A stretch of 64,000 bases of DNA. Source: Nitrospira sp. GTDB lineage: Bacteria > Nitrospirota > Nitrospiria > Nitrospirales > Nitrospiraceae. Under the pieces are notes generated by a model, which had not been told where the DNA came from, did not search any database, and saw only the letters and a list, made by a program, of their open reading frames with translations. This document shows positions 25,044 through 34,511 of this stretch, in pieces. The stretch spans positions 62,001 through 126,000 of the forward strand of contig SPAW01000024.1 of the NCBI GenBank assembly GCA_005239465.1, read 5' to 3'. The position numbers and the translations under genes were made by a program. The first letter of the stretch is position 1. Every line of letters starts with the position of its first letter.

Positions 25044-27224
25044 TCATGATTTTTCCTGCCAAGACCGAACGCGTCGCGCGGTAATGACTCCTTCCACCCG
25101 TTCAATAGCTTTCAGCACGCGGTTCAGATGGGCCGTGTCGGCAATCTCCACCACGAAATCCAGCTCCGCCTTGCGGTCTTCACGAGTGATGATTTCAGCG
25201 CGACTGATATTCGCGTGGCATTCGGCAATGGCTGAGGAGACGTTCGCTAACACGCCGGTCTTATCTTCGGCAATCACGGCAACTTTTACGGCATGCTGAC
25301 CGGGTGTGGCGGTATCCCACTCCACTTCCACCAACCGTTCTCGATCATAGTCCATCGCTTCCAGGTTGGGACAATCGACTGCATGGATCGTCAGCCCTCG
25401 TCCACGGGTGATGTACCCCAATATCCGATCGCCAGGAACAGGATTGCAGCAGCGGGACAACTGCATTAACAAATCCCGCGCCCCCTTCACCTGAACGCCC
25501 TTCTCCCCTCCCTTACTACTGGGAGCCTTGGCGGGGCTCAGCGGCTTTCCCGCGTCCGGCGCGCCGCCAGGCGCGGGAGCGACCAACCTCCCGAGGATCT
25601 GGGCCGTCGCGATATGTCCGAACCCGACCGCTGCAGCCAGCTCATCGGCCGTCTCATATCCTTCTTGCCGGGCAACCTCAAGAAGCTGATCGGACTTCAG
25701 GGCCTGAGCCGGCGCCAATCCATGGCGTCGCAGCTCCGACTCCAGCAAACGACGGCCGATTTCAAGGCTCCGCTTCTGCTCTTCGGCCTTGATCCAATGT
25801 TTGATCTTGGTCTTTGCGCGCGACGTGCGAACAAATTTGAGCCAGTCCTTGTGCGGAGTCTGGTTGGGCAACGTCAGGATTTCGACCGTGTCCCCACTCG
25901 CGACCTGATGCTTCAGCGGTACAATCTTCCCGTTGACCTTGGCGCCCACACAGTGGTCGCCCACTTCGGTGTGAATGGCGTAGGCAAAGTCGACCGGCGT
26001 CGATCCCTTGGGCAACTCTTTCACCGTTCCCTTGGGCGTGAATACATAGACAACGTCGTGGAACAGCTCGAGTTTGACCGAGTCCATGAATTGCCGGTTG
26101 TCGGGCAAATCCTTTTGCCATTCGATAAACTGCCTCAGCCAGCCAAAGGCCTTGCTGTCTTTGTCATCGACCCGCCCCTGCTCCTTGTATTTCCAATGGG
26201 CTGCGATTCCATATTCGGCTACACGGTGCATCTCATCCGTCCGAATCTGAAACTCCACATGCTCGCCTTTCGGTCCCACGACGGTCGTATGGATCGATTG
26301 GTAGAGATTGGATTTGGGAATCGCGATGTAGTCTTTGAAACGGCCAGGGAGCGGGCGCCACAGCGAATGGATCACACCGAGCACCGCATAGCAATTCATC
26401 TTCGTGTCGGTGATGATCCGCAACGCGGTGATATCGTAGACCTCCTCAAACGAGATCGACTGCTTATTCATCTTCTGGTAGATGCCATAGAGATGCTTGG
26501 GCCGGCCGTAGACCGCGCCGACCAGTCCGTTCTCCGCCAGAGCCTTGTCAACGAGCGTGCTGACTTCCTGAATGTACTGCTGCCGGTCCTCATCCCGCTT
26601 CGCCACACATACGCGCAAGGTTTCATAGACATCCGGCTTCAGATGCTTCAAGCACAGGTTTTCGAGTTCGTTCTTCACCCAACCAATCCCGATGCGATTC
26701 GCCAAGGGCGCATAGATCTCCAGCGTCTCCTGCGCAATTTCCTGACGCTTACTCTCGCTGAGATGTTCAAGCGTGCGCATGTTGTGGAGTCGATCAGCGA
26801 GCTTGATGATCACGACGCGAATATCATCCGCCATCGAGAGCACCATCTTGCGAAAGTTTTCCGCCTGCTTTTCTTCGGAGCTCTTGAACGTGATCTTTCC
26901 GATCTTGGTGACGCCATCAACGAGATGGACCACCTCTTTGCCGAATTCCCGTTCGAGTTCAACAGCCGTCGCCACCGTGTCTTCCAACGTATCGTGGAGC
27001 AGCCCGGCCACCACCGCCGCCACATCAGTCTTGAGCAGGGTCAACACGCCAGCCACCGCGACTGGATGTTGCACATAGGGCTCTCCTGAACGCCGCGTCT
27101 GGCCCTCATGGGCCTTGGCGGAGAACTCGTAGGCCTTGCGGACCATACCGAGATCCGCATCCGGCTGATAACTCCGAAGTCGGCCCAGCAACTGTTCGAT
27201 ATCGGTGACTGTTTCGTACACCAT
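25044..27224 (-). CDS. spoT: bifunctional (p)ppGpp synthetase/hydrolase (RelA/SpoT)
   Basis: A 726-residue RSH protein. The N-terminal HD hydrolase domain has YVQHPVAVAG and GLLHDTLEDT. The synthetase domain has FKDYIAIPKSNLYQSIHTTV and EFQIRT. A TGS domain (VFTPKGTVKELPKGSTPVDF), a conserved RCCNPVPGD segment and a C-terminal ACT domain follow. Both catalytic centres look intact, so it likely makes and degrades the stringent-response alarmone. I use the ATG at 27224, which gives the typical N-terminus; a GTG five codons earlier overlaps recJ. Confidence 0.93.
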   Translation of the reverse strand: MVYETVTDIEQLLGRLRSYQPDADLGMVRKAYEFSAKAHEGQTRRSGEPYVQHPVAVAGVLTLLKTDVAAVVAGLLHDTLEDTVATAVELEREFGKEVVHLVDGVTKIGKITFKSSEEKQAENFRKMVLSMADDIRVVIIKLADRLHNMRTLEHLSESKRQEIAQETLEIYAPLANRIGIGWVKNELENLCLKHLKPDVYETLRVCVAKRDEDRQQYIQEVSTLVDKALAENGLVGAVYGRPKHLYGIYQKMNKQSISFEEVYDITALRIITDTKMNCYAVLGVIHSLWRPLPGRFKDYIAIPKSNLYQSIHTTVVGPKGEHVEFQIRTDEMHRVAEYGIAAHWKYKEQGRVDDKDSKAFGWLRQFIEWQKDLPDNRQFMDSVKLELFHDVVYVFTPKGTVKELPKGSTPVDFAYAIHTEVGDHCVGAKVNGKIVPLKHQVASGDTVEILTLPNQTPHKDWLKFVRTSRAKTKIKHWIKAEEQKRSLEIGRRLLESELRRHGLAPAQALKSDQLLEVARQEGYETADELAAAVGFGHIATAQILGRLVAPAPGGAPDAGKPLSPAKAPSSKGGEKGVQVKGARDLLMQLSRCCNPVPGDRILGYITRGRGLTIHAVDCPNLEAMDYDRERLVEVEWDTATPGQHAVKVAVIAEDKTGVLANVSSAIAECHANISRAEIITREDRKAELDFVVEIADTAHLNRVLKAIERVEGVITARRVRSWQEKS

Positions 27225-27231
27225 AAGTCCG

Positions 27232-28929
27232 CTATTCACTGGCCGTGGGACGCATGTCGCGGATACGCAACTGAATCCGATCCAGCCCGTTCCAATGGTT
27301 CAATTCAGGAGTAAACGCTACATCCACGGGAGTCCTGAGAGAGAGGCCCTGCTCTTCGAGGGATTTCATTCCGAACCCGATACTGTCGAAAGCGAGTGAC
27401 CGCCCTTGCCGGAGCGTCAACTTGAGATGCTTCTCACCCACGACGCGGGCATTCATGATCTCAAGCCGTTTCCCCGCGAACATGGGCTCCGGATTGCCGG
27501 CCCCGAAGGGATGTAACGTGTCAATCTCCTGCAGGAGGCGAAGTGTCACTTCATCCAACCTCACTTCAGAATCAACGTGAAGCGTAGGGACATTCTGTGT
27601 GGCCTGGGCCCATACACCGGCCAACGCGGCAAATCGCTCGGCAAAATCCGGAAGTCGGTCTTCTTGTATGGTCACCCCAGCCGCACTGGGATGCCCACCG
27701 AATGCCACAAGCAGATCGCGGCAGGACGCCAAACCCTCATAGAGATTAAATCCTGGAACGGTGCGGGCCGACCCCTTGCCGATTCCCTTGTCATTAATGG
27801 CGATGACAATCGCCGGCCGATGAAATCGCTCAACGAGACGCGCCGCCACAATCCCAACCACGCCAAGATGCCATTGTCGAGAGGCCAGCACGATGGCGCT
27901 GGGCACTTCGCGTGCTTCCACCTGGGCAAGAGCCTCCTGCATGATCTCGGACTCAAGTTGCTGACGAGCGTGATTCAATTGTTCAAGATGCTCGGCAAGC
28001 TGCTTCGCTTCCGATTCAGATTCCGTCGTGAGCAGCTGGACCCCCTTGATCGCATCATCCAGGCGCCCTGCCGCGTTCAACCTGGGGGCGAGCTTAAATG
28101 CGATCGTTTCCGTCGTGCAGGCCCTGATCACCCCAGACACCAGCTTCAACGCTCTGATGCCGCAACGCGTCCCGCGCGAGAGTTGTGTCAACCCTTCGCG
28201 CACAAAGGCGCGATTCTCATCCTGCAACGGCACCACGTCGGCAATAGTCGAGAGTGCCACCAAGTCCAATAGTGAATCAACGGGCACCGACCCCGGCCCA
28301 TACTTCGCATGGTACGCACTGGCCACCTTGTACGCCAGGCCGCCCGAGCACAACCCGTTGAACGGATACTGCGCGTCGCGCCGATGGGGATTCATCACGG
28401 CCAGAGCCGGGGGCAATTCCTCATCGGTCTGGTGATGGTCCGTCACGATGACATCGAGCCCAAGTTGATTGGCCAGCGCAACCTCACGATGCGACGTGGA
28501 ACCGCAATCCGACGTCACGAGCAACGTCACCCCCTCGACTACCAGTTTTCGGATCGCGTTCTCGTTGAGTCCGTACCCCTCACGGAGTCGATGCGGAACA
28601 TAGGCGCACACATTCGCGCCAAGCCTGCGGAAGAAGGAAAGGTAGATGCTGGTCGCCGACATGCCGTCGACATCGTAGTCGCCATAGAAACAGACGCGTT
28701 CTTGCCGACTCATCGCCTGATGAAGACGATCCACAGCCCGTTCCATGTCTGGAATCAAAAAGGGGTCATGTGAGCGGATAGGGGACATCCACGCGGTCGC
28801 TTGATCAAGGGTGGTCACCCCGCGAGCGAGCAGCAACGAGGCCGTGGCCGAGGAAATCGACAGAGCCTGGGCCAAGGCCGCCTGTTGAGCGGGATCGATA
28901 TTGCGAAAGACCCAAAGCTTGGACTTCAT
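27232..28929 (-). CDS. recJ: single-stranded-DNA exonuclease RecJ
   Basis: A 565-residue 5'-3' ssDNA exonuclease. DHH phosphoesterase motifs are present: FYGDYDVDGMSATSIYLSFF, VTSDCGS, VTDHHQTDEELP and NPHR. The DHHA1 domain has VVGIVAARLVERFHRPAIVI and AFGGHPSAAG. An OB-fold C-terminus ends with NHWNGLDRIQLRIRDMRP. Length is typical. It works in recombination and mismatch or excision repair. It ends seven bases before the (p)ppGpp synthetase start, and both probably use the promoter at 28988-29016. Confidence 0.94.
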   Translation of the reverse strand: MKSKLWVFRNIDPAQQAALAQALSISSATASLLLARGVTTLDQATAWMSPIRSHDPFLIPDMERAVDRLHQAMSRQERVCFYGDYDVDGMSATSIYLSFFRRLGANVCAYVPHRLREGYGLNENAIRKLVVEGVTLLVTSDCGSTSHREVALANQLGLDVIVTDHHQTDEELPPALAVMNPHRRDAQYPFNGLCSGGLAYKVASAYHAKYGPGSVPVDSLLDLVALSTIADVVPLQDENRAFVREGLTQLSRGTRCGIRALKLVSGVIRACTTETIAFKLAPRLNAAGRLDDAIKGVQLLTTESESEAKQLAEHLEQLNHARQQLESEIMQEALAQVEAREVPSAIVLASRQWHLGVVGIVAARLVERFHRPAIVIAINDKGIGKGSARTVPGFNLYEGLASCRDLLVAFGGHPSAAGVTIQEDRLPDFAERFAALAGVWAQATQNVPTLHVDSEVRLDEVTLRLLQEIDTLHPFGAGNPEPMFAGKRLEIMNARVVGEKHLKLTLRQGRSLAFDSIGFGMKSLEEQGLSLRTPVDVAFTPELNHWNGLDRIQLRIRDMRPTASE

Positions 28930-28987
28930 ACTTGCCTCATCGTGGGCCTAAGCCTTCTTGGGAGCTAACTTATCGGGATTTAAGGGG

Positions 28988-29016
28988 ATGGTAATGGCTC
29001 CCCTCCCCTTTGTCAA
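28988..29016 (-). promoter_or_regulatory. sigma-70-type promoter for recJ-spoT
   Basis: On the minus strand, TTGACA (29011-29016) is followed after 17 bases by TACCAT (28988-28993), about 60 bases before the recJ start. The -35 box is perfect and the -10 box matches four of six. Confidence 0.5.
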
Positions 29017-29136
29017 ACCGGTCGAGCTAAACCGAAACCACTGCCGTATAAGGAGTAATCTGCGAACGATGGCGCTGCGGAGGGAGTGCGGATGAAGGCG
29101 TAGAAAGCGGAAAGAGAAACGCGAACTGCTCGGACG

Positions 29137-29334
29137 CTATTCCCCTCCCTTTTGAACGTAGTTCTTCACGAATTCTTCAGCGTTCTTTTCAAGCACATCG
29201 TCGATATCGTCGACGAGCTTATCGATGTCTTCCTTAATCTTCTTGCCGGCCTCGACGACTTTGGGATTCGCCTTAACCTCGTCCTTGGCCTGGGGCTCGC
29301 GTTTCGGCTCTTGTTTGCGCTCCTGTTTTTCCAT
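29137..29334 (-). CDS. pup: prokaryotic ubiquitin-like protein Pup
   Basis: A 65-residue, highly charged protein whose C-terminal half, KLVDDIDDVLEKNAEEFVKN then YVQKGGE, has the Pup signature including the terminal Gly-Gly-Glu. Pup is ligated through its C-terminal glutamate to lysines of target proteins by PafA and delivers them to the proteasome via Mpa/ARC. Ending in Glu rather than Gln means no deamidation by Dop is needed. The N-terminal half is Lys/Glu/Gln-rich and disordered, as in other Pups. The ATG at 29334 has a GGGAGG site. No pafA, dop, arc or prcBA is in the window. Confidence 0.88.
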   Translation of the reverse strand: MEKQERKQEPKREPQAKDEVKANPKVVEAGKKIKEDIDKLVDDIDDVLEKNAEEFVKNYVQKGGE

Positions 29335-29440
29335 CCGAGCACCTCCCGTGATTCGGGGCAACTCTCGTGGATCAACGCTGCGCGTGATCCCTTGCGCACA
29401 ACTTACTCCAGGGTCCGCAAGCCCGTCAAGCCAAGCAAGA

Positions 29441-29506
29441 AAACGTGAACCGTCATTCGTGAAGCGTATCTCGCGAACAACGAGATTCGCGTGCTCGCTA
29501 CTTCAC
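29441..29506. repeat. GTGAAGCGT-type palindromic repeat near the hppA stop
   Basis: ATTCGTGAAGCGTATCTCG is followed by CGAACAACGAGATTCGCG and CTACTTCAC, an imperfect inverted arrangement that spans the hppA stop codon at 29498. It shares the GTGAAGCGT block with repeats near 18307, 20503 and 53688. Confidence 0.45.
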
Positions 29507-31552
29507 AAGCAACGAGACGATCAGCAACGCGACGATGTTGATGACCTTGATCATCGGATTGATCGCCGGACCGGCCGTATCCTTATACGGATCGCCGACC
29601 GTGTCGCCCGTGACCGCCGCCTTGTGCGTATCGGTGCCTTTCAGCCCCTGCTCTTCGATGAATTTCTTGGCATTGTCCCAGGCGCCGCCGCCGCTGGTCA
29701 TCGAGATGGCGACGAAAAGACCGGTCACGATGCTGCCGACGAGGACGCCGCCGAGCGCCTGCGGCCCCAGGATCACGCCGACGAGGATCGGAGACACAAC
29801 CGGAATCAAGCCGGGAATCATCATCTTTTGAATCGCTGCCTGCGTGACGATATCCACACAGGTGCCGTATTCAGGCTTCCCGGTTCCTTCCATAATCCCT
29901 TTAATCGTCCGGAACTGGCGCCGCACCTCTTCCACGACGAGACCGGCCGCTTGGCCGACGGCCTTCATGCAGAGGGCTCCGAAGATAAACGGCAGCATCC
30001 CGCCTAAGAAGAGTCCGACCAACACGGAAGGGTTAGAAAGGTCGAACGTGCTCCCCCCACTCCCTTTCCCGACCTCACGCGCATATTCAGCAAACAACAC
30101 AACCGCTGCGAGACCGGCCGATCCAATGGCATAGCCCTTCGTCACTGCCTTGGTCGTATTGCCGACCGCGTCCAAGGGATCGGTGATGTTCCGCACCTCT
30201 TTGCCCAGATGGGCCATCTCCGCGATCCCACCCGCGTTGTCAGTGATAGGACCGAACGCATCGATGGCCACGACAATCCCCGCCATCGACAACATCGAAA
30301 CCGCTGCCACGGCGACACCGAACAAACCGCCAGACGCCGCGCCACCGCAAATCCAGTAACTCGTAAGAATCGCAGCCCCTATCACAACTACCGGAGCGGC
30401 CGTTGACTGCATCCCCACAGCGAGCCCTGCGATGATGTTCGTCGCATGGCCCGTTTCGCTGGCCTTCGCAATTTCCTTCACCGGCGCGTAGCTCTTGGAC
30501 GTGTAGTAGTCTGTGATAAACACCAGCGCGAGCGTCACAACCAGGCCCAACAACGCCGCGATGTAGTAGCTCATCCCGCTCACGCCGCCCACGCCCTCCA
30601 TGATCATGGTCGTCACAGGATAGAACGCCACCGCTGCAATCCCGCCCGCGACAAAGAGCCCCTTATAGAGCGCAGGCATGATCTGGCCACCCTGGCTGAC
30701 TTTCACAAACAACACACCGATGATCGTGGCGAAGATTGTCACGCTGCCGAGAGCCAAGGGATACAGAATCGGGGCGCTGATTCCTTTGAACAGCGTAAAC
30801 GCCAATACCATCGCCGCCACCGTCGTCACGGCATACGTTTCGAAGAGGTCTGCCGCCATCCCGGCACAATCTCCGACGTTGTCGCCCACGTTATCCGCGA
30901 TGACTGCCGGATTGCGTGGATCGTCTTCTGGAATCCCTGCCTCGACTTTTCCGACGAGGTCCGCTCCCACATCCGCCGCTTTCGTGTAAATACCGCCGCC
31001 CACCCGGGCAAAGACAGAGATCAAGCTTCCGCCGAATCCGAGACTGAGCAGCGCATGGATCGCCTTCTCCTGGCCGGCAATCGATTGCGCGATCGTATAG
31101 AAGCCCGTGATGGCGAGAAGTCCCAGTCCGATTAACAAGAGACCCGTCACGGCCCCGCCACGGAAGGCGACCGTCAACGCCGCATTCATCCCGTTGTGTG
31201 CAGCCTGCGCTGTCCGAACGTTGGCGCGCACCGCGATGATCATGCCCACATACCCGGCGAGGGCCGAAGCGCCAGCACCGATCAAGAATCCGACCGCGGT
31301 CAGCAGCCCGAACTTATCGGAGGCCGCCCCGACTCCCCACAGTACGACGAAGAGCACGGCCGCCACGACACCGACAGTGCGGTATTGCCGATTCATGTAG
31401 GCGCCGGCGCCTTCTTGAATGGCTTTAGCAATCTCTTGCATCTTGGCATTGCCGGCGTTCAGCTTGAACACCCACATGGCCAGATAGAGGCCGTAGGCAA
31501 TGCCGGCCACTGCCGCAATCAACGCAAAGGTAATAATCGCTGAGTCGCTCAC
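29498..31552 (-). CDS. hppA: proton-translocating pyrophosphatase
   Basis: A 684-residue membrane pyrophosphatase with about 16 membrane segments. The substrate loop [18 protein letters not shown] and the motif [20 protein letters not shown] are intact. The segment [16 protein letters not shown] carries Lys at the position that marks potassium-independent, proton-pumping enzymes (potassium-dependent ones have Ala). It couples PPi hydrolysis to an ion gradient and would save energy in a slow-growing chemolithotroph. The pup gene follows downstream after a repeat. Confidence 0.95.
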   Translation of the reverse strand: MSDSAIITFALIAAVAGIAYGLYLAMWVFKLNAGNAKMQEIAKAIQEGAGAYMNRQYRTVGVVAAVLFVVLWGVGAASDKFGLLTAVGFLIGAGASALAGYVGMIIAVRANVRTAQAAHNGMNAALTVAFRGGAVTGLLLIGLGLLAITGFYTIAQSIAGQEKAIHALLSLGFGGSLISVFARVGGGIYTKAADVGADLVGKVEAGIPEDDPRNPAVIADNVGDNVGDCAGMAADLFETYAVTTVAAMVLAFTLFKGISAPILYPLALGSVTIFATIIGVLFVKVSQGGQIMPALYKGLFVAGGIAAVAFYPVTTMIMEGVGGVSGMSYYIAALLGLVVTLALVFITDYYTSKSYAPVKEIAKASETGHATNIIAGLAVGMQSTAAPVVVIGAAILTSYWICGGAASGGLFGVAVAAVSMLSMAGIVVAIDAFGPITDNAGGIAEMAHLGKEVRNITDPLDAVGNTTKAVTKGYAIGSAGLAAVVLFAEYAREVGKGSGGSTFDLSNPSVLVGLFLGGMLPFIFGALCMKAVGQAAGLVVEEVRRQFRTIKGIMEGTGKPEYGTCVDIVTQAAIQKMMIPGLIPVVSPILVGVILGPQALGGVLVGSIVTGLFVAISMTSGGGAWDNAKKFIEEQGLKGTDTHKAAVTGDTVGDPYKDTAGPAINPMIKVINIVALLIVSLLVK

Positions 31553-31837
31553 GAGACACCCTCCTAGTGGTTAAACGAGCTTCTTATGTCACACGGTTCC
31601 CGTGGCTACAACCCATCAAAAGTACGTGAGACAACGGGGAAACCGCAGGGTAGCGCAGGTTCAGCTAGAGGCTAACTACCTGAAAAGTCGGGCCATTCTA
31701 TACAGCTGAGAGGAAGGTATCAAGATGAAATACAAACTCATCGCACAAAATCTCTGGATCGTTCCTTGAGCCTCATCGATGCCAATGGCTTCACAATGGT
31801 CGATGACTTGAGGTGGAAAAGTGACATGAGGCCTTCT

Positions 31838-31866
31838 TTGCAGACCGAGAGCAGACTTGCTATAGT
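31838..31866 (+). promoter_or_regulatory. sigma-70-type promoter
   Basis: TTGCAG (31838-31843), a 17-base spacer and TATAGT (31861-31866) lie 23 bases before the ATG of the small gene at 31890, leaving a short leader with GGAGG. The rest of the 31553-31889 gap shows no gene. Confidence 0.6.
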
Positions 31867-31889
31867 GCGCGGCGATTGGAGGAAATGCG

Positions 31890-32144
31890 ATGGGCCTAGA
31901 GCCAAATTACATCATCATCGACGGGCAGAACTTCAGCAAGTCCAAGCTGGCGCTGGATAATCACGTGTACAAGAATTGCCAGATCGAGGATTGCGACCTG
32001 TACTACAGCGGCGGGCAATACGAACTGATCGACACCCACATTACGAACTCACGCCTCATCCTCAACCATCCTGCCAAGGGCATCTACAACGCCTTGCAGA
32101 TCTTCAAGATGAAGTCCCCGGGATCCCGCATTATTTTCGAGTAG
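31890..32144 (+). CDS. small conserved-looking hypothetical protein
   Basis: An 84-residue protein with short repeating strands (NYIIIDGQNFSKSKLALDNH, VYKNCQIEDCDLYYSGGQYE, LIDTHITNSRLIL). The pattern of a residue pair every few positions resembles a single-layer right-handed beta-helix turn. It has no signal peptide. A clear promoter and a GGAGG site precede the ATG. Function unknown. Confidence 0.65.
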   Translation: MGLEPNYIIIDGQNFSKSKLALDNHVYKNCQIEDCDLYYSGGQYELIDTHITNSRLILNHPAKGIYNALQIFKMKSPGSRIIFE

Positions 32145-32389
32145 TCTCTCAGGACCGTCGAAAGGCCGACCTGCTTCGTCCTCACATCCCCCGGAGCCCT
32201 CCCCGCTGATCCACCAAGAGAAGCTTGTGACACTCCGTTCACGCGCATAGCCAATGGCATCAACCAACCCTTACGACAAAGAAGCCACTTTTTGTCTTGA
32301 GTTCTCCTCTTCCTTCACCTTATATAATATGCATCCGATTGCGTGGAGGGGCCTCCGCGACTGCACGACCCACTGGAAAGGGCATAACC

Positions 32390-33076
32390 GTGTCGTACAC
32401 GCCGAACTACACCAAAGCCGTTTCCCGCAGCGAAGGGGCCATGAGACGATACTGGCGTTTCATCAAGATGGTGATGACCCGGTGGGGCAGAGACAAGACC
32501 TTCGTGTTCGACGGACAGACTTTTGAGTACTTGTATCACTTCTATAGCATGACTTGGAAGAACGAGCGTGGCATCGAGATCCCGATTTTCCAGGACCTCA
32601 TTCGCGCTCGTCACGGCAAGCGGATCCTTGAGGTCGGGAATGTCCTTGCTCACTATGCCCCTATCCAACACGATGTCGTCGATAAATATGAGGTCGAACC
32701 GGGCGTCATCAATCAGGACATCATCGAGTTTGCGCCGGCCGAGAAATATGATCTCATCGTGAGCATCTCGACCCTGGAACACGTCGGGTGGGATGAACAA
32801 CCGCGAGAACCCGCCAAGCTACTCCAGGCAATCGAGCACTTAAGAAACAGATGCCTCGCCCCCGGAGGAACAATTGTGGCCAGCTTGCCGTTGGGCTACA
32901 ATGATTACTTCAACAACTTATTGAAGACCGGTAAAACACCGTTCACAGAACAGCATTTTCTCAAGAGGGTGTCCAAGAGAAACTATTGGATCGAAACAGA
33001 CTGGGACCATTGTCGTGACGCCAAATACGGAAGGTTTGTCGCGAATGCCGTAGTTATTGGCATCATTGCTTCTTGA
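32390..33076 (+). CDS. SAM-dependent methyltransferase-like protein
   Basis: A 228-residue protein with a class I methyltransferase-like core. KRILEVGNVLAHY replaces the usual glycine-rich loop, YDLIVSISTLEHVGWDE is motif IV/post-motif, and LAPGGTIVASLPLGYN is motif V/VI. This form is seen in methyltransferases of glycan or surface-polysaccharide pathways, so the substrate is uncertain. The start is a GTG at 32390 with a GGAAAGGG site; an ATG at 32441 is also possible. Confidence 0.65.
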   Translation: MSYTPNYTKAVSRSEGAMRRYWRFIKMVMTRWGRDKTFVFDGQTFEYLYHFYSMTWKNERGIEIPIFQDLIRARHGKRILEVGNVLAHYAPIQHDVVDKYEVEPGVINQDIIEFAPAEKYDLIVSISTLEHVGWDEQPREPAKLLQAIEHLRNRCLAPGGTIVASLPLGYNDYFNNLLKTGKTPFTEQHFLKRVSKRNYWIETDWDHCRDAKYGRFVANAVVIGIIAS

Positions 33077-33253
33077 GCCAGCAGCTAGAGACACCCTCCC
33101 TCCACATGCCTCCGCTTCATCGGTCGGCCTTCTGACAAGGTATCCGGCGAGGGCAGGAACACGGTCCTACGAGTACCTGCCCGATTCGGCTGTCGGATCG
33201 CAGAAGATGAGACAGGTGGGCCGGAGATTTGGTGTCTGTGCCTCCCTCGCCCC

Positions 33254-34495
33254 TTACTTGGTGACCGGAATATTTTCGGTCCGCTTGACGATTTCGATCG
33301 GGTGGAAGACGGGGTCCTGCGAACCTTTGGAGGATTCGGCTTCGACCCGCTGGAGAAATGGCGCGGAGCCTGTGATGGGTCCGTAGTTGAGGGTGACATC
33401 GACGTCGAATGTTCTGGTGTCTTTCGGCGTCGGGAATGAGAACGTCTCGACTCTCGTTTCTTCGGGCTTCAGAACGGTGTCTTCGAGGACCTTCACCGCT
33501 TCAAAATCAAAGATGGTCTTCTGGCCCTTGGCATCCGCATAGGTCCGGCCATAGACCCGGTTGTCTGCAAAGACGGTCTTGAGATTCTTGCCTTTCACAT
33601 CGAGATCCAAGACTACCGTAGCCCAGGCCGGGTGGGTCGTGGGCAGATTGTGCGGCACGAGGCTTTGGACCTTCACGGTGACGGTGGTCTTGTAGCCATC
33701 GATCTTCGTTTGTACATCCAACTTCGCCGCTTCCTGGCGCAGCTTGCCGATGCGCCCGGGAAAGGTGTGGTTGGCGACTTTGCGTTTCTTCTCCCCGTTC
33801 GCCGACTCCCCGACCTGTTCGGGCATGTGGCAACTCTGGCATTCTTTGCCGGACTTCACGGCCTGGCTCTGGTCCCAGTTGCCGAGCAGATCATTGGTCT
33901 TGCCGAGGTTCGTCGCGGACGGCACCGACTGGTGGCAGTTCAGACAGAGATCGGATTTTTGAAACAGGCCCAACTCCATCGACTGGTGCGCGAGGTTCTG
34001 GACAAAATCATTGTACGGTCCATAGAGCGTCTTGCTGCCGAGCTCATATTTCGGTTCCGGCGGATGCTTGGTGCGATCCACCTGTTTGATCAAATGGCAT
34101 TGCGTGCAGGCCACGCCGTCCAGGGACGGATCGCCTGATTTCGCTTGATCGACAAACAACTGTGCCTGATCCGAAAACTCTCGCACGTGCGGCGCATGGC
34201 AACGGAAGCACAAAGCCTTGTCTTGTCCGGCTGCGGAATTCAGGTAGGCATCGAGGGACGCGCGGAATGCCGGGGAATGAATAGACTTTGACAGCGGCGA
34301 GGTTTCCCATTCTTCATAGACCCGCTCGTGGCAGCGTTTGCATTTATTGGAATGGGGGAAGGCTTTCTCGATGAGCGATTGAGACTTGGCCTCCTGTGCC
34401 AGTGTGGGGGAACTCCCGCCGCCGAGGGGAAAAACCCTACAGGTCAAAGCGGTTACAACAAGTCCTACCACCATCATGTACTTGGATTGCCCCAA
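33254..34495 (-). CDS. five-haem c-type cytochrome
   Basis: A 413-residue exported cytochrome with an N-terminal signal (MMVVGLVVTALTCRVFPLGG) and five CxxCH sites: CKRCH, CFRCH, CTQCH, CLNCH and CQSCH. The first is followed by ERVYEEWETSPLSKSIHS, and the fifth by MPEQVG. The C-terminal third is a beta-rich domain with VPHNLPTTHPAW. It has the same plan as the next gene upstream and the cytochrome at 15940, so all three are paralogs. A TTG at 34495 or an ATG at 34477 could be the start. It lies 16 bases after the upstream cytochrome gene. Confidence 0.87.
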   Translation of the reverse strand: MGQSKYMMVVGLVVTALTCRVFPLGGGSSPTLAQEAKSQSLIEKAFPHSNKCKRCHERVYEEWETSPLSKSIHSPAFRASLDAYLNSAAGQDKALCFRCHAPHVREFSDQAQLFVDQAKSGDPSLDGVACTQCHLIKQVDRTKHPPEPKYELGSKTLYGPYNDFVQNLAHQSMELGLFQKSDLCLNCHQSVPSATNLGKTNDLLGNWDQSQAVKSGKECQSCHMPEQVGESANGEKKRKVANHTFPGRIGKLRQEAAKLDVQTKIDGYKTTVTVKVQSLVPHNLPTTHPAWATVVLDLDVKGKNLKTVFADNRVYGRTYADAKGQKTIFDFEAVKVLEDTVLKPEETRVETFSFPTPKDTRTFDVDVTLNYGPITGSAPFLQRVEAESSKGSQDPVFHPIEIVKRTENIPVTK

Positions 34496-34511
34496 GATAT
34501 CCGTGCCTTCC

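Noticed and set aside
25614-27089. 491-codon open frame on the + strand opposite the (p)ppGpp synthetase gene
   Set aside because: It is the antisense shadow of a long, unmistakable RSH gene; the translation is His/Arg-rich with no domain.
31725-31769. 14-codon frame (MKYKLIAQNLWIVP) with a GAGGAAGG site
   Set aside because: Too short to support; no hairpins typical of attenuation follow it before the promoter at 31838.
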